DNA of 64,000 nt, from the NCBI GenBank assembly GCA_018881555.1, contig JACAXG010000110.1:124001-188000 (forward strand), given 5' to 3'. A program made the translations under genes and the position numbers. The DNA comes from Amblyornis subalaris (taxonomy: Eukaryota; Chordata; Aves; Passeriformes; Ptilonorhynchidae). Shown in pieces: positions 1 through 12,100 of the stretch. Within the stretch, counting starts at the first letter, position 1. Every line of letters begins with the position of its first letter. The notes beneath the pieces are model-generated. The model made no database searches and had not been told where the DNA came from. It worked only from the letters and a program-made list of their open reading frames with translations.

Positions 1-1464
1 ATTTCAAGTCTTATGTTGACTTTAAAGATGACTCTTTTGAAATGCAAAATTAAGCTTAGAATTGTGTCCTTTGTTTTGTCTGAGAATTGCATTTTTTCCT
101 ATGAGGATTGGCTTAGATCAAAGCTAGAAACTTCCCACCAGGGAATTCTTGTGATACCTGCCTTAAGAGCCTCTACATTCAATTTAGTTTTCTATAATTT
201 TAATGTATCTACAGTGTCTGAATAATAAATTTGTTAGATATTCTAGATTGCTAGGCTCCTTCATTTTGAAGGTACATTTTGGCTGACATAACTTACCATC
301 TTTTTTTTTCCTATAATTTATATTAAATTAAATCATTTATAAGTGAAAACAAAATTAAATATATAAACCGCGAATCTGGTTGTTGAACAAAATTGTAAAC
401 ATTTAAATTCTGTAAATTCTGTAAATTGTGAGCAATTTACAGAAAGAAGTGTCTGGAGCAGGTACATCTTATCTCTTTTACAAATGACTAGTTTAAAGGT
501 CAGAAAGCATCAGCACAGAAGAAGTCAAGTTCACCCAAAAGAACTTTGATTTTTGTTTTGTTCAGCTCAGAAATATAAAGAATAGTAATAACTTCAAAAA
601 ATGAAAGTGTTCCAAATCAATCACCTGTGCTTTCCTTACCATTTTTCTGATAAACTGAGATTATGATTATAAGGGAGAGCACATAGTTCTCTACAGAAAA
701 AGTACAAATAGTTTTCACTGTTCCAAGTCATTTCTCCTCAGTGTGTTTCTGACCTCAAAGGAGAAGAAAAAAACTGAACAATAAAAGTAGTGAGAGGTAA
801 TGGTGCAAAATGGTGGCAAGGACACTGAGTTTTCAGGGGAATTAGCTGGAATGAGTGAATAGGGCATTATAGCTCTAATCTCTGTGATTGTGAACTTCTG
901 GCTTCTGTTACTTTGCTACCAGCCTCTGGATGAGATATTTGGTTCAGAGGTCTGGCATTTCTTGAGCCTTCACTGCTCACAAACGTGTTCTTTACTCATT
1001 TGCCTCAGCAGGATGAGTAAGGGTGTATTAAACTGCTGCCTACAGGCACTGCAGTGAGATTACCCCTTAGTGGTGACTCCGGACTATGCTTGGAGAACTA
1101 ATACGATTGAAAGGTATGTCTACAGTAATATTTGGATTTTATCCAGCTATGAGCATCAAATCTTAAATTTGCATACCCATTTTTCAGATATGCTGGTGAG
1201 TATGCATTTTGCTTTGTGATGATCAGTTTTAGTTGTGAGAACTAGGCTAAAATGAATTTTATATTTAGTTAAGCATGATTTAATTCCATTAACATCTAAC
1301 TTCTTGCAAGTGCTAACTGGAATCAATTTATCACTTGATCATCTTTTACTGGCAAGATGTATACATTTACAATGTTATCTGTGTCCATGTATGTATAAAC
1401 AGGTTTCTCAGATTTCTCTGAATTTTTCACTTTTAGCCAATGTTCATTTCATACTGGTGATTCA
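1..1464. other. Unique AT-rich DNA, no gene seen
   Basis: No open frame here resembles a known protein; the longest (13-225, 70 codons) has no recognisable motif. The only clear structure is a short direct and inverted repeat at 404-444, listed separately. This could be intergenic or intronic; the sequence alone does not decide. Confidence 0.6.
404..444. repeat. Short direct repeat merging into a perfect 12-bp hairpin
   Basis: A 9-mer (AAATTCTGT) occurs twice head to tail from 404. It runs into an inverted repeat whose left arm (417-428) and right arm (433-444) are exact reverse complements, separated by the 4-base loop TGAG. The arms are AT-rich and no gene lies next to it, so a transcription terminator role is not implied. 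Slippage or template switching could have produced it. Confidence 0.8.
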
Positions 1465-2306
1465 AGCTGTGGGCGTGGCTGATACACCTGAAGGCTCTGA
1501 CAGCTGGGCAGAGAGAACCCTAATGAGGTTCAATAAGGGCAAGTGCAGGGTCCTGCACCTGGGGAGGAATAACACCAAGTACCAGCACAGGCTGGGGCTG
1601 CCCTACTGAAGAGCAGCTCTGCTGAGAAGCACCTGGGACTCTTGATGGATCACAAGCTGACAACGAGCCAGGAGTGTGTCCTCGTGGCCAGGAGGGCCAG
1701 TGGGATCCTGGGGTGCATTGGGAAGAGTGTGGCCAGGAGGACGAGGGAGCTGATTCTCCCCCTCTACTCAGCCCTGGTGAGGCCACATCTGGAGTGCTGT
1801 GTTCAGTTCTGGGCTCCTCAGCACAAGGGAGACAAGGAGCTACTGGAGAGGGTTCAGCGAAGGGTCACAAAGATGATGAGGGGCCTGGAGCATCTTTCTT
1901 ACAAGGAGAAGCTGTGGGAGCTGGGCCTGTTTAGTCTGGAGAAGAGAAGACTGAGAGGGGATCTCAACAACACACATAAATTTCTCAAAGCCAGATGCCA
2001 AGAGTATGGCGCCAGACTCTTTTCAGTGGTGCCCAGAGACTGGGAAAAGAACAATGGCCATAAACTGAAACACAAGAAATTCCACCTCAATACGAGGAAG
2101 AACTTCTTTATGTTGAGGATGGCTGAGCACAGAATAGGCTGCCCAGGGAGGTCCTGGAGTCTCCCTCTCTGGAGACATTCAAAACCCAGCTGGATGTATT
2201 CCTGTGTCACCTGCTCCAGGTGACCCTGCCTTGGCAGTGGTTTGGATGAGATGATCTCCAGGGGTTCCTTTCAACCATAAATACTCTGTGCTTCTCTGAT
2301 TCATGA
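1465..2306 (+). mobile_element. CR1 LINE 3' fragment (ORF2 C-terminus and 3' UTR)
   Basis: This is a 5'-truncated CR1 non-LTR retrotransposon. On the plus strand it decodes as the region after the reverse-transcriptase core: [15 protein letters not shown] near 1528-1575, then [16 protein letters not shown] (about 1755-1802), LLERVQRRVTKMMRGLEHLS and [15 protein letters not shown]. The copy is dead. A stop follows GLPY at about 1607-1609, where the frame then shifts, and a second frameshift falls near 2135-2150, because the end of the protein continues in another frame. After the ORF comes the usual CR1 3' UTR ending in degraded TTCT-rich octamers near 2290-2306. The GARLFSVVP block marks one of the two common avian CR1 C-terminal types. 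No coding function remains. Confidence 0.92.
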
Positions 2307-2491
2307 TGGATATTACCCTTTATGGCATATATGGCTCATGTTCACTTTCCTGGCAATGTCAAGTAAAGACATGAGATTCTTTGGTTTATTTTCATTGCCT
2401 ACTGGCCTGAAATATCTCCGGTCAACAGTCTTGAATCTTGCCATTTGGTCAGATTTTTTCTTGGTTTGTGGATATAGAAGAAGAATTAGTA
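2307..2491. other. Short unique spacer between CR1 and LTR
   Basis: About 185 bases with no repeat signature that I recognise. Open frames on both strands cross it but also run into the neighbouring LTR, so they are not gene evidence. Confidence 0.5.
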
Positions 2492-3157
2492 GAAGCTGGT
2501 TTAACCCCAGCCAGCATCTAAGCACCACGCAGCCACTTGCTTGTTCCCCATTGCCTGCAATGGAGGGGAGAATTGACAAAAACCAGTAAAACTTGTGGGT
2601 GTGGGTTGAGATAAGAACAATTTAATAACTGAAACTAAATAATGTAACATTGTAACATTGATAATTATGTTATCTAACTAAGATATGTACTTATTAACTA
2701 AGTAATGTAAACAATGTAACATTGATAATTATATGAAGAGTAACAAGGGTAGTAATGAAACGGGGAGAGAGAGAAATAAAATGTGAGAGAAACAAATGAC
2801 AGACAACACAAGGTCTCACCACCTGCTGACCAGTGCCTAGCCCATCCCCCAGTAGTGATCAGCCCTTCCTGGCCAACTCTGCCCAGTTTATATCCTGGGC
2901 ATGACATTCCATGGTAGGGAACATCTCTTTGGCCTGTTGAAGTCACCTTCCTTGGCCATGATCCCCTCCAGCCTCTTGTGCACCTGCTCTCTGGCAGAGA
3001 TTGGGACACTGAAAAGTCCCCGATTTAGGGTAAGCACTGCTCAGCAGCAGTTAAAACATCAGTGTGCTACCAACATTACCCTCATATTAAATTTAAAACA
3101 CAGGATTGTGCAAGATACTAGGAAGAAAATTATCTCTGTCACAGCTGAAAAAGTACA
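2492..3157 (-). mobile_element. Solo LTR of an avian endogenous retrovirus (same family as 61166-61482)
   Basis: Read on the plus strand, this runs from a GGTTTAACCCCAGCCAGC block, typical of one end of a very common passerine LTR family, to a CTCTGTCACAGCTGAAAA-like block at the other. The sense strand is minus: TATAAA lies at 2892-2887 and the polyadenylation-type ATTAAA at 2626-2621, in the right order for U3-R-U5. The terminal TG/CA are eroded and I see no clean target duplication. About 64 bases apart inside the element, a segment ending in ATGTAACATTGATAATTAT is duplicated (2640-2668 and 2702-2732). No internal gag, pol or env lies beside it, so it is a solo LTR. The family assignment is from memory of the consensus. 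Confidence 0.78.
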
Positions 3158-4785
3158 AAAAGTTTCAGAAAAAGAACAGCGAAATAAAAAAATCATAAGG
3201 ATGCGATCAGTGGTCAATTTTGCATAAGCCTTGTGCTAGTGGTTTCTCCTGCTTTAGCTCTAGGTTATTCTTTTCTGCATATGTCAATGCTCAGTGATAT
3301 TCAGCCTTCATTGCGCAGATATTTTTACGTCAGTGTCGAGCAAGGATGGATTCACTGCATAAGGTAGAATTGCTATTGCTTTCTCACATGCAGCATATTC
3401 TCTGACTTGCACAGTGAGGGAGAAGCAATGCAGCTTTATCCATCTGAGGGAGAAAAAGCACATCTTGGCCTCCTCCAGCTGCATCCTTAGCGTGATGGTA
3501 GCACCACCATTCCTGAAGTTGTCTTTACTAGTGTGGAAGAGCAGGCCCTGACATCTTGCTTGTGTTCTGCTGCAACAATAGAAATGTGATGCTAAGATCT
3601 GTCAGGTAAATGTTGCCCAAGAGACTGCCAGTGCTTACCATTGGGCTTTTGCATTCTGCTGTCTGCTCTGAAGCTGTCCTTGAGAAAGACACAGAGGTGT
3701 ACTGTAGACACAAGGATCATGGAAATCTACTCATTGGCTGAAGGAAATGACCGCATGGTTATGAAAGGGTGACCAGGGGTTAGTTTAGAGAGCAAGAACT
3801 GTTCACAAGTTTGTGATGAGGGTTTTGTTTCAATGAGTCCATCAGCTGTCCTCACATTTCCCTCTACGAAAGTGTCATTGTCTCCACTTCCTGGACATGA
3901 TGCCTTTCTCTCCATTAACGAAGTTGAAGTGTAAAAGAAAAAGGGTGATTTCCTAGTCTGTGCTTTTAATAGTGATCTTAAATTCAGAGTTCACCCTGCA
4001 CAGTCCTGAACAGCTCTACTGGGGACCTTGCCTTTGTGGTGAGTTACCCATTTTTGCAGGCCATCCTACTGTGTGTTGTGGCTGTAAAAATGGAGATGTG
4101 TGTCTCTAGGCAGCCCTTATTGGCATAAATTAATTTGTATTAGCAGGATCAACTGAATGTTTAACACTGCAAAACACAAATAAAAATCAGACTTGATGCA
4201 AGTGAAAAAAAGTAATTAATTAGGCCAAGTGGATGTTATGGTAGAGTATTAGATAAATATATTTTAGTTTTGGAAGGTTTTTTATTTGTAGCTATACAAT
4301 CAACTTTGCTGATATGGGAAAAGCCTGTAGCTTAAGAGGATAGGTAAGGTACCTGAGTATTAGTCCATACTGTATATCTAAGGAAATAAATCTGTCCTGA
4401 CAACCATCAGCAGTACTTCAGCCGTGATGAAGAAAAGGTCTTTAAAAGTTCTCTCACCATTTACTAAAACTATTGATTAATATTACTGTCATAATTCTGG
4501 GATTTTAGTGGTGAAGTTTCATTATGATCCAGTTGTGCTTGGAGAATTTTCTCCAAGGATTGATCCAACTCTTAGTTTCCCTCTTTAAGGCAGGACCCAA
4601 GTCAGGCTTTGCTCTGTTGGGAAAGAGGAATGAAAAAAAGGGAGGAGATGTTGGTTAGGAGAAAGTGGCACTGGGGTCTAACCTGCCTTGATGGAGAAGG
4701 TAGGGAGAGGTGGAAGGATTGAGAGCCCATAGCCAGAGAGGATGGTGTTACCTTCACTCTGGCTGCTGCTGTTCTTGAACCATGG
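3158..4785. other. Unique DNA, no gene seen
   Basis: Open frames (for example 3528-3713 and 3727-3915 on minus) are short and unlike known proteins. A small group of CpGs at about 3310-3345 and a TAATTAATTAGG homeobox-like site near 4215 stand out weakly. Nothing else is supported. Confidence 0.5.
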
Positions 4786-4924
4786 AATAGAATCACTGAA
4801 TCATTTGGAAAAGATATCTAAGATCATCAAGTCCAGTCATTAAAGCAGGATCACCATATTCACCTCTAAATCATGTGCCTAAGTGACACATCTACATGTC
4901 TTTTAAAAAACCCCAGGGAAAGTA
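4786..4924 (-). mobile_element. CR1 LINE 3' end, short fragment
   Basis: The plus strand reads as the reverse complement of a CR1 3' terminus: an AGAATCACTGAATCATTTGG start, then AAGATCATCAAGTCCAG and a CATGTGCCTAAGTG...CATCTACATGTCTTTT block. About 140 bases survive, all from the 3' UTR and the extreme C-terminus, so no coding potential remains. The several changes from the consensus suggest an old insertion. Confidence 0.88.
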
Positions 4925-7061
4925 AGCTTTTTAGACTTACCCCTCACATCTGTCTTAAATGAATAATAGCATATTCTGTGCACTTGAATCCTCAGCATTA
5001 CTAAAATATAAATGTTTTCCTTTGAGATTTTCTATCTAAAGTCTGTGACATCTGTGAGTTGAACAAGCTTATCTGAGGAAGAGGGAAAAAACCAAATATC
5101 TGACACAAGCAGGAGTTATTCAGTTGTAAGTCATTAACCCCATTTTCAACATCATTCTTCAGAGATTCTTAGAACAAGCTCTAGAGATACAGAAACTGGA
5201 AATCTTTAGTGGTGTTAGCTTCTTACATTTTGGGCTCCTTATTTTTTCATCTTTTGCAAATTGCATCTGCTGTGAGTCTTGTTAAGGAAAATCATCTGTC
5301 TTCTCTTCTTCAGCTAATGTCAAACCTATCAGCCCCTTTCTTCCTGTTTATAGCCTTTTTAAACTTAAAGATGTAGAATTAATGTGTGGAGATATCAGTG
5401 TTTCAACGTGTAGACCAGAAAATTATCTAACTTAAAATAATAAAACATAAAATCTGAAAAAGAATGCTTCCAGATAGGAAGATCATAAATTTTTCAACTC
5501 AGTAAATACCATGGTGCATAAACATTTGTTCTAGCCTTTAAAATTTATTAAAAAAAATTCGGAACAGGACAAAATAATTTGTGAAGAAAAGAGAAGTGAA
5601 AACAATGCTGTCATCATGGGCTAAGGGCTGCCCAGGTAGTCTGACAGGGATTCTGGTGGTAAAATACTGAAGTATTCAAAGAAAATTTGGCCTGAGAGCC
5701 TTCTGATTTTCAGAGTGCTGGGTTTCATCCTCCAATTTTCTTCTAAAGCCACTGAAGGGACTGCAAGTCCACTGTTTCTCTTATAAACCTTCTTGCTTAT
5801 GGACCTTTTTGTTGTGCAACACCTACATATTATGTTCCTCTGTTATTGACCCCTTGCTAATCGTAGATTAGAAAAGTGGTGCTGAGATGTGTTGGGCAAG
5901 AAGACTGAGCTTGACATCTCCATACGTACAGCCAGCACAGGTCTTCTTCTCCTCTGTCCCGCTGCTGCCGGAGCCATGACTGGCCATCAGCACAGCAGAA
6001 CTCCTGAGGCACAGCAGCCAAAGTCTGTCCTTGCCGTGGGTAACCTGCCCATGTGGTTCAAGGGGATTCTGTTTGTAGTGACTGTGCTTAGGATGAACAC
6101 TGAATTGCTTGCTACATCTATTTGTCTTGAGTTACTCTGCACAACTGTCTCCATTGCAAGTTCTTCTAAGACAGACCACACTTCAAAACTGTGCTGTATG
6201 GGCATTGGTTAAAAATGCCACTGCTTCATGTATTTAATTTGATGTTCTTGTGAATCACACTGGGCATTCATTACATAGGGAGTTTTTGAAATGCAGCCCT
6301 TGTCTTCACTGTCTGGAACCTTCCATCAAATGCACGATCTCTGGTATAAGTAGATTTATTAGCAGTCGCTGAGATTTCACCTTTAAAAGAGATAAAATTA
6401 TTAGTAGGTAAATTAATTTTTATCGCTTTTATACGTAATTTATTAATCGTAAGACCCATTGGCTTGGCAGAGTTTGCAGAACCATCTGTCTTTTTGTGAA
6501 TATCTTCAGCTAAATGCCTTTTTGTACTAAGAAATCAGACTTGGTCAAGTGATCCAGCTCTGCCAATTTGTACCATAAATTTTGTTTGAATGCTGAATAG
6601 GATGAGTCAGTTGTGGATAGAAGTGATGTTCACCTACACTTATGTAATGATTGGTTAAGAAGAAGGGGTAATGTTTAACCTGTCCTTAGAAATTGGTCAC
6701 TGGTTGTGTGCTTGCTTAGTCTACCTGTTGGCCAGCTTGGACCTACTGAGTAGTGGTCCAAAGTCTGAAGCTCTGAAGAGTTAGAATGAAAAGGTTTTTC
6801 TCTAATTAATTTTGGTTTCATTGTGGGTGTATCTTTCAACTATTGCTGGTTTTTTTAATAATAGGTTTCAAAGAGCATGTAGATTTGTGACATCATAAAT
6901 CCCAGTTACAGACCTAACTTGACTGAACATAATCAACAAAATGTTGTAGAACCATTTCTGAAAAAATCACTGTAGGAGTTACAAGTAAAACACCTACTTT
7001 GAAGGAGAATGAGTTCTATGTGTTATTCAGGAGGCAGTGACTCTGACGGTCTTGACCACTT
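4925..7061. other. Unique DNA, one possible conserved segment at 6330-6460
   Basis: The 107-codon plus-strand frame at 5889-6212 has no domain I recognise and no splice or polyadenylation context that would support it. The stretch 6330-6460 keeps five CpGs in very AT-rich sequence (see findings). Otherwise I see nothing assignable. Confidence 0.5.
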
Positions 7062-7282
7062 CACAGAATCACAAAATATTCTGAGTTGGAAAGGACCCAC
7101 AAAACTCATTGAGTCAAACTCCTAGTTCTGCTCAGGACACCCCAAAAATCACACCATGTGCCTGACAGCATTGTCCAAACACTTCTTGAACTCTGTCAGC
7201 CTTGGTGCTGTGACCACTTCCCCGGAGAGCTTTGCAGTGCCCAACCACCCTCTAGATGCTGCACCTTTTTTCCTAATGTGCT
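7062..7282 (-). mobile_element. CR1 LINE 3' fragment
   Basis: The plus strand begins with CACAGAATCACAAAATATTC followed by TGAGTTGGAAAGGACCCAC, the reverse complement of a CR1 3' end. It continues through the CACCATGTGCCTGACAGC and CTTGAACTCTGTCAGCCTTG blocks and GGTGCTGTGACCACTTCCC, which come from the ORF2 C-terminus. The match fades after about 7280. The first ~60 bases are nearly identical to the tail of the tRNA-derived SINE at 52553-52612, so this LINE subfamily is the likely partner of that SINE. Confidence 0.92.
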
Positions 7283-8925
7283 TCGAAGGAGAAAGCTATT
7301 TTTCTGTCTTCATGTGCACACCAGGAGAAGGTTAAAAGTCAGAATGGAAAATACTGTGAAATTTCTACTATTTTCTAATTATCCTTTAAGAATTAGAAAC
7401 TCCTGATGATAAAAAATTCTCAAAAAGTGACATTTCTAGACCTCTGAAGACTAGAGGAATATAGGAGGGGACCAACTTAAGGAACATTAGCTTCTCTGAA
7501 GAGACTCACATGCTGTTTTAAAGTCAGGTGTTTTAAGGGATTAGTACATCAGAAATCACTTTTAAAATGACAACTTTTCTTGTAACACAGGTATGTATTG
7601 CTGTATATATTCCTCAACCTTTGCTGAGGAACAGCAAACCTTTACAAGGCTTTTAGCTTGTCTGCTTGTAGATTAGCTGTTTGTAATTTTAAACTACTCC
7701 AATTTGGTTTTTGCTTTTGATTTTATGAGCTGGACCGACTTGTATAATGTTCTAGAGACTCATTTTTTAGTTTTGAAAAATACATTTTTGTAGTGAAAAC
7801 TGCATCTTGAAGTTTGCTTCCTTGCTTAAGACCTTTCTTACTGGAAGTGTTATGATAGCAAATTTATATCAAATAGTTACCCTTCTTGTGTTACTGCATC
7901 TGGTAATGCTTTTGACCTTACAACTACCCTCTAGTTGCACAGCAGTGGTATAAATAGGAGTAATCCCCACAGGTTTTTATTTTCAGAATATGTTGTCTTT
8001 TGTAATAAAGTTTGCATCTGAGATGTCAGAAGTGACTAATGGTTTTACAGAAATTCTCTGACGATTCCTTTTAAGAAACATTTTCAAATTTTCTTTTCGT
8101 CCACCTCATAGCTTTATATTACTGTCTGGATTCTACTAAAAGTTGTTTCTAGATACAAGTGCTCTGGGCCAACTTTGCACTTAGCTTTTCCAGCACCAGA
8201 TGAATGAGTGGCAGGCAATTAGAAGCACAGCTTCAAAGTGTAGCTGACTGTGATGCCAAAGAGATTTTTGCTTTTATGCTTTTTATATTAATAATATTAG
8301 TAGCCCTGTAGCCTTTACCTGCTAACCTTGTAAATTCCTAGCTAGTAGCTTTCCCTATCCCCTAGTCCCTATCCCCATAGTCAAAATAAGATTCCTATGT
8401 CAACCTTATCACCACTAGTGTCCTAGGGACCAGGGACAGTTCTCTGTCCCATGTCTCCTAAAAGCCCAAACAAGTAGCTAGCAGCATTAGGCAAGGATTT
8501 CAGTAGGAGGCTAAGCTGAAGGAAATCACCTCATTAACCGTATTTCTAATTGGAAGATTTTTGTAAACTATTCTAACTTGATGTACACTTATAAAATGCT
8601 ATGGGTACACACACAAAGAGAGAATGGACACTTGGCACAGGACACGAAACTGATCAGTGTACTTTATATCCCAGAAGTACCTCCAAATAAAGGTAACTGC
8701 TTTCCCTATCCTCATAACAATTGTCCAGCTTCTGATTTTAAGCAGATGAAGGCATCAACTGAGGCACAGCAAAGGCAGCTTTTAGCAGAGGGAACCCCAA
8801 ATCTGAGCATCCTCACTGAAATGCTGAAATGAGGTGTTTTACAAGAGGAAAGAAGATTGGAGGGAAAACTAACAAGTAGAGAATTCTTATTCAAATTGTT
8901 ACAACAAATTTCACAGAGCAAGTTA
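7283..8925. other. Unique DNA, no gene seen
   Basis: No recognisable coding exon, repeat or RNA gene. Short open frames at 8578-8832 (plus) and 8712-8921 (minus) overlap each other and resemble nothing known. Confidence 0.5.
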
Positions 8926-9126
8926 GATTATTAAAAAAACCCAAAACCACAGAAAACCAAAACAAGTAAACCCACCCTATTAACACCACCAATAAGAAGT
9001 CACCACACCTAACCAAGCCAAACCAACCAACCAACCAACCAACCAACCCAAAAAAACCCAAAACAAACAAAGATCCCAATCCCAACCAAACGCTCCCTCA
9101 ACAACAACAAAATACAAAGCAAAACA
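8926..9126. repeat. A/C-rich low-complexity tract with (AACC)7
   Basis: For about 200 bases the plus strand is almost only A and C, with roughly ten G in total. It contains seven perfect AACC units at 9021-9048 and CAA runs around 9101-9112. A minus-strand open frame across it (8891-9085, rich in G, L, F, V and W) is a product of the composition and not a gene. Confidence 0.88.
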
Positions 9127-12100
9127 AGGGGCAGAGCTATGACTTAGGATAAGTCATTTTACACCAATGAGTTACTTCCCTAATTAAACAGAGATATTTT
9201 TGACTTTGGAGGCTTTCAATGTGCAGCTATTAAAAACTGAACAGCACAAAGGAGTTCTGTTTTCAGCTGGAAAGTTGCTGTGTCTTTAGAAAAAACCCAG
9301 ATATATAATTTTACATACAAGTGCATTCTTTTCAAAGGTCCCCTTCCTGACTGCCCTTTGCTTTTGCATTACTGGCTCCTTGGAGGATCTCACCTGCTAC
9401 CACCACCGATTCCGTTTTGGTTTTAGTGTTATGAAAGCTTACTTTCCTATTCCCAGATTCTTCAGTCCTGAAGACTTGCATAAGTATTATAAACAATTAT
9501 ATTTTCCTTCTGTAAAACTTACATAAGACAAGTAAAGAATTATATGGAATTTATAGTCTTGTTGGAACTAGAAGATCACAGGGGAATTAGCCGTTACTGG
9601 GTATCTGATGCTGTACTTTAGCCTACAACACTGGGTAATACAGAAGGATTATGGTTGCTTACTCTTAAGACTAAATGCGTCTATTTTCTTTAGTGCTAAT
9701 GCAAAGACAAAGTCCCTGGGCTCAAAGGCTACCATCAGAAAGAAGCATGCAGATTTGACATATAACTTCCATTTACTATTGCCCCAATGCATCCTTGTTC
9801 AAAGATATTCTTCACATTCCCAGGACAGGAATGAATCATAGGCTCTTGATTTTGTATACGGGCTACTAAATAATGTATTCCCACTTAACCATTCATTCCT
9901 AGCATCAAACTATCCATTCCAGTCATTGTAGTGGGGCAAATCGTTTTTATAACTGATGTCTATACTGTATGTCCAGGGAGTCAGCTGAAGAGGGTTGGAT
10001 TTTTATAGGAAATGAAGTAAAATTACACAGCTACACTATTTATAAAGGCTTCTAGAAGTTTGGTCTCAGCAGAGGCTGTTCAGAAGAAGTATAGACCTAC
10101 AGAGGTGTTTAAATAGTAATCAGAGATTGATGGCTGTTGAGCTTGTGAACAAAGAAAAAGCTTTATTGCATCTGGTTTTGTGTTTTGCCAGAAATATAGA
10201 TGCCTTTTCACAGAGATATTTCTCTAGATATTTCACCTCTCTGAATTTAAAGAAAAAAATAGAGACAGGAAGAAAACTTACAGTCCTGAAGATCTGAAAT
10301 AAACAATGGACGTTAAAAAGGGTTTCATGTAGAAAGGAACATTAAGTAATGTCAGCATTTGGGATTAGTAAATTATGGCAGTGTTATGGTACTCAGTTTA
10401 AAGCTGAAATTCTTTTATTATTGTTTAAATCTCAAATTGTAAATGCTCTAAATTACAAAATGAAAGTTCACACCAAAGTAGGTCCCATCTTGATTCTTGT
10501 TCTTCCAATTCTTTCTGATCAGTCAGGACATTATTTTGATTCTTGCTCTTTTTTATTAGTAGAAAATAAGAAGTTTTGTGCCATTGTGTTAAATTAACTG
10601 TATCAGATTATTTTGTGTACAATACTTGTTTGTGATGCCATTTCATTTTCAAAGATCTCTTTTGGTAATTTAGAATAGCTGTCTTTTTTCACCTTTGAAT
10701 TAAGTTCTTTATAACCACAACAACAACAACAAAAGAGCAACAAATCATTAGGTACTTGAAGAGAAAAAAATAGCAATACACGTTTTTCTTTTTTTCTTTA
10801 GAAATACTGTGGTGTTCAGAAACTTACATTTCCACTTCAGTTAAGAAGGCTTATTTGTAGAAAGAAGCTGTTGATATTTAGCTGGACGCCTGAACCAATG
10901 GATTCTCATTGATAAAATGGTGACATTTTCTAAGACATTTGGCTCTCTGATGGTTCTAAGACATTTAACTCCCTGTGCAATGTTAGTTAATAATGACCAG
11001 TAAGTGCTTAGGACTCTGACAATGAGTGTATCTTATTTAAATTACTAAACAAAATGTTTAATGAGGAATCAATGTTCGATAATGGGTAATAAAGCTTATT
11101 GTGGTGTCCTGTGGGTGGAGCATTTGGCAAATATCAGCTTTCCTGTATATATGCTTTCAGAGGAACACTGTAAGATGACTTATTTGGGTAAGTAGGTCTG
11201 TCAATATAAGCATGAATTAATGCTATATACTCAAGTATCTGTGTACTTTGGCAGTTCTTTTCCAAAAATATTGGCAAAAGCCTGGGGTTTGTATCATTGC
11301 TTGAGTTCTGCAAGAGGGAACATGTAACGCTGCAACTTGTCACAACATCTGACTGCGGTTGTTGGTCTGTGACAATACCACCGAGGCTTTTTGTGGTAAG
11401 TGCGTGTTTTCCTTACAGCAGTACCATAAAGACATTTACGCATGTCCAGAGGAACAAGCCTGTATATGGTCCAAATCCCATTTCAGTCTTGCAGAATGGA
11501 TGTATTAGTAGCAAAGTTACACAGAATGATTCTCTTAACTTTCTTGCTGCCAGACTTTGTCACAGGCTAAGTAAAATTGACTTTATCTGGGTGCATAATG
11601 AAATTGAATAGTGATATCTAAGCTTGCCTGGAACTGAGCCAGATGGCAAAACTACTGCTATAATCCAGACTGCTTTTCTCCCGTTTATGTAAATTGTGTA
11701 AAGAGTTGGTATTTTTAAGAGATGAAAGTATTTATCCCAAAAAGAAACAAACAAAATGTTAATATTTAGCTTGAGTACCAAGTCTTCCAGTGTAGATCAT
11801 AGTATTTTGTACATAAAGTGTATTCTGGCACAGGTCCACAGCAAGCTTTGAGACATTTTATAGCGAGTGGTGCTGCCACGCTGACATGTACAGTGCTCCT
11901 CAGTGCCCATGTCTTTCTGATTAATCTTTCGCATATAAGAAGTGGCTACTGAAAAAAAAATCTTGCAACTAGGAAACATATCACATTTGGAACCATGTTT
12001 CTTTTCCATTGCTTATATTTAGCAGCCTTTCGTTTGCATCTTCCTCAAGCTTCCTCTTGAATAAATGTAAAATGCTGCCGCCACAGCCCACAGCATGTGC

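Noticed and set aside
1642..2223. 193-codon frame as a host gene
   Set aside because: It is the C-terminal part of CR1 ORF2 with a frameshift at its end; such pieces are often mis-annotated as host proteins.
5889..6212. 107-codon plus-strand frame
   Set aside because: No domain, no splice or promoter context, and an overlapping open minus frame; chance is sufficient.
8891..9085. Minus-strand 64-codon frame rich in G, L, F, V and W
   Set aside because: It is the antisense translation of an A/C low-complexity tract with an AACC microsatellite.
8926..9126. Nuclear copy of mitochondrial DNA
   Set aside because: The A/C bias recalls a mitochondrial strand, but no mitochondrial gene is readable and the microsatellite core explains the bias.
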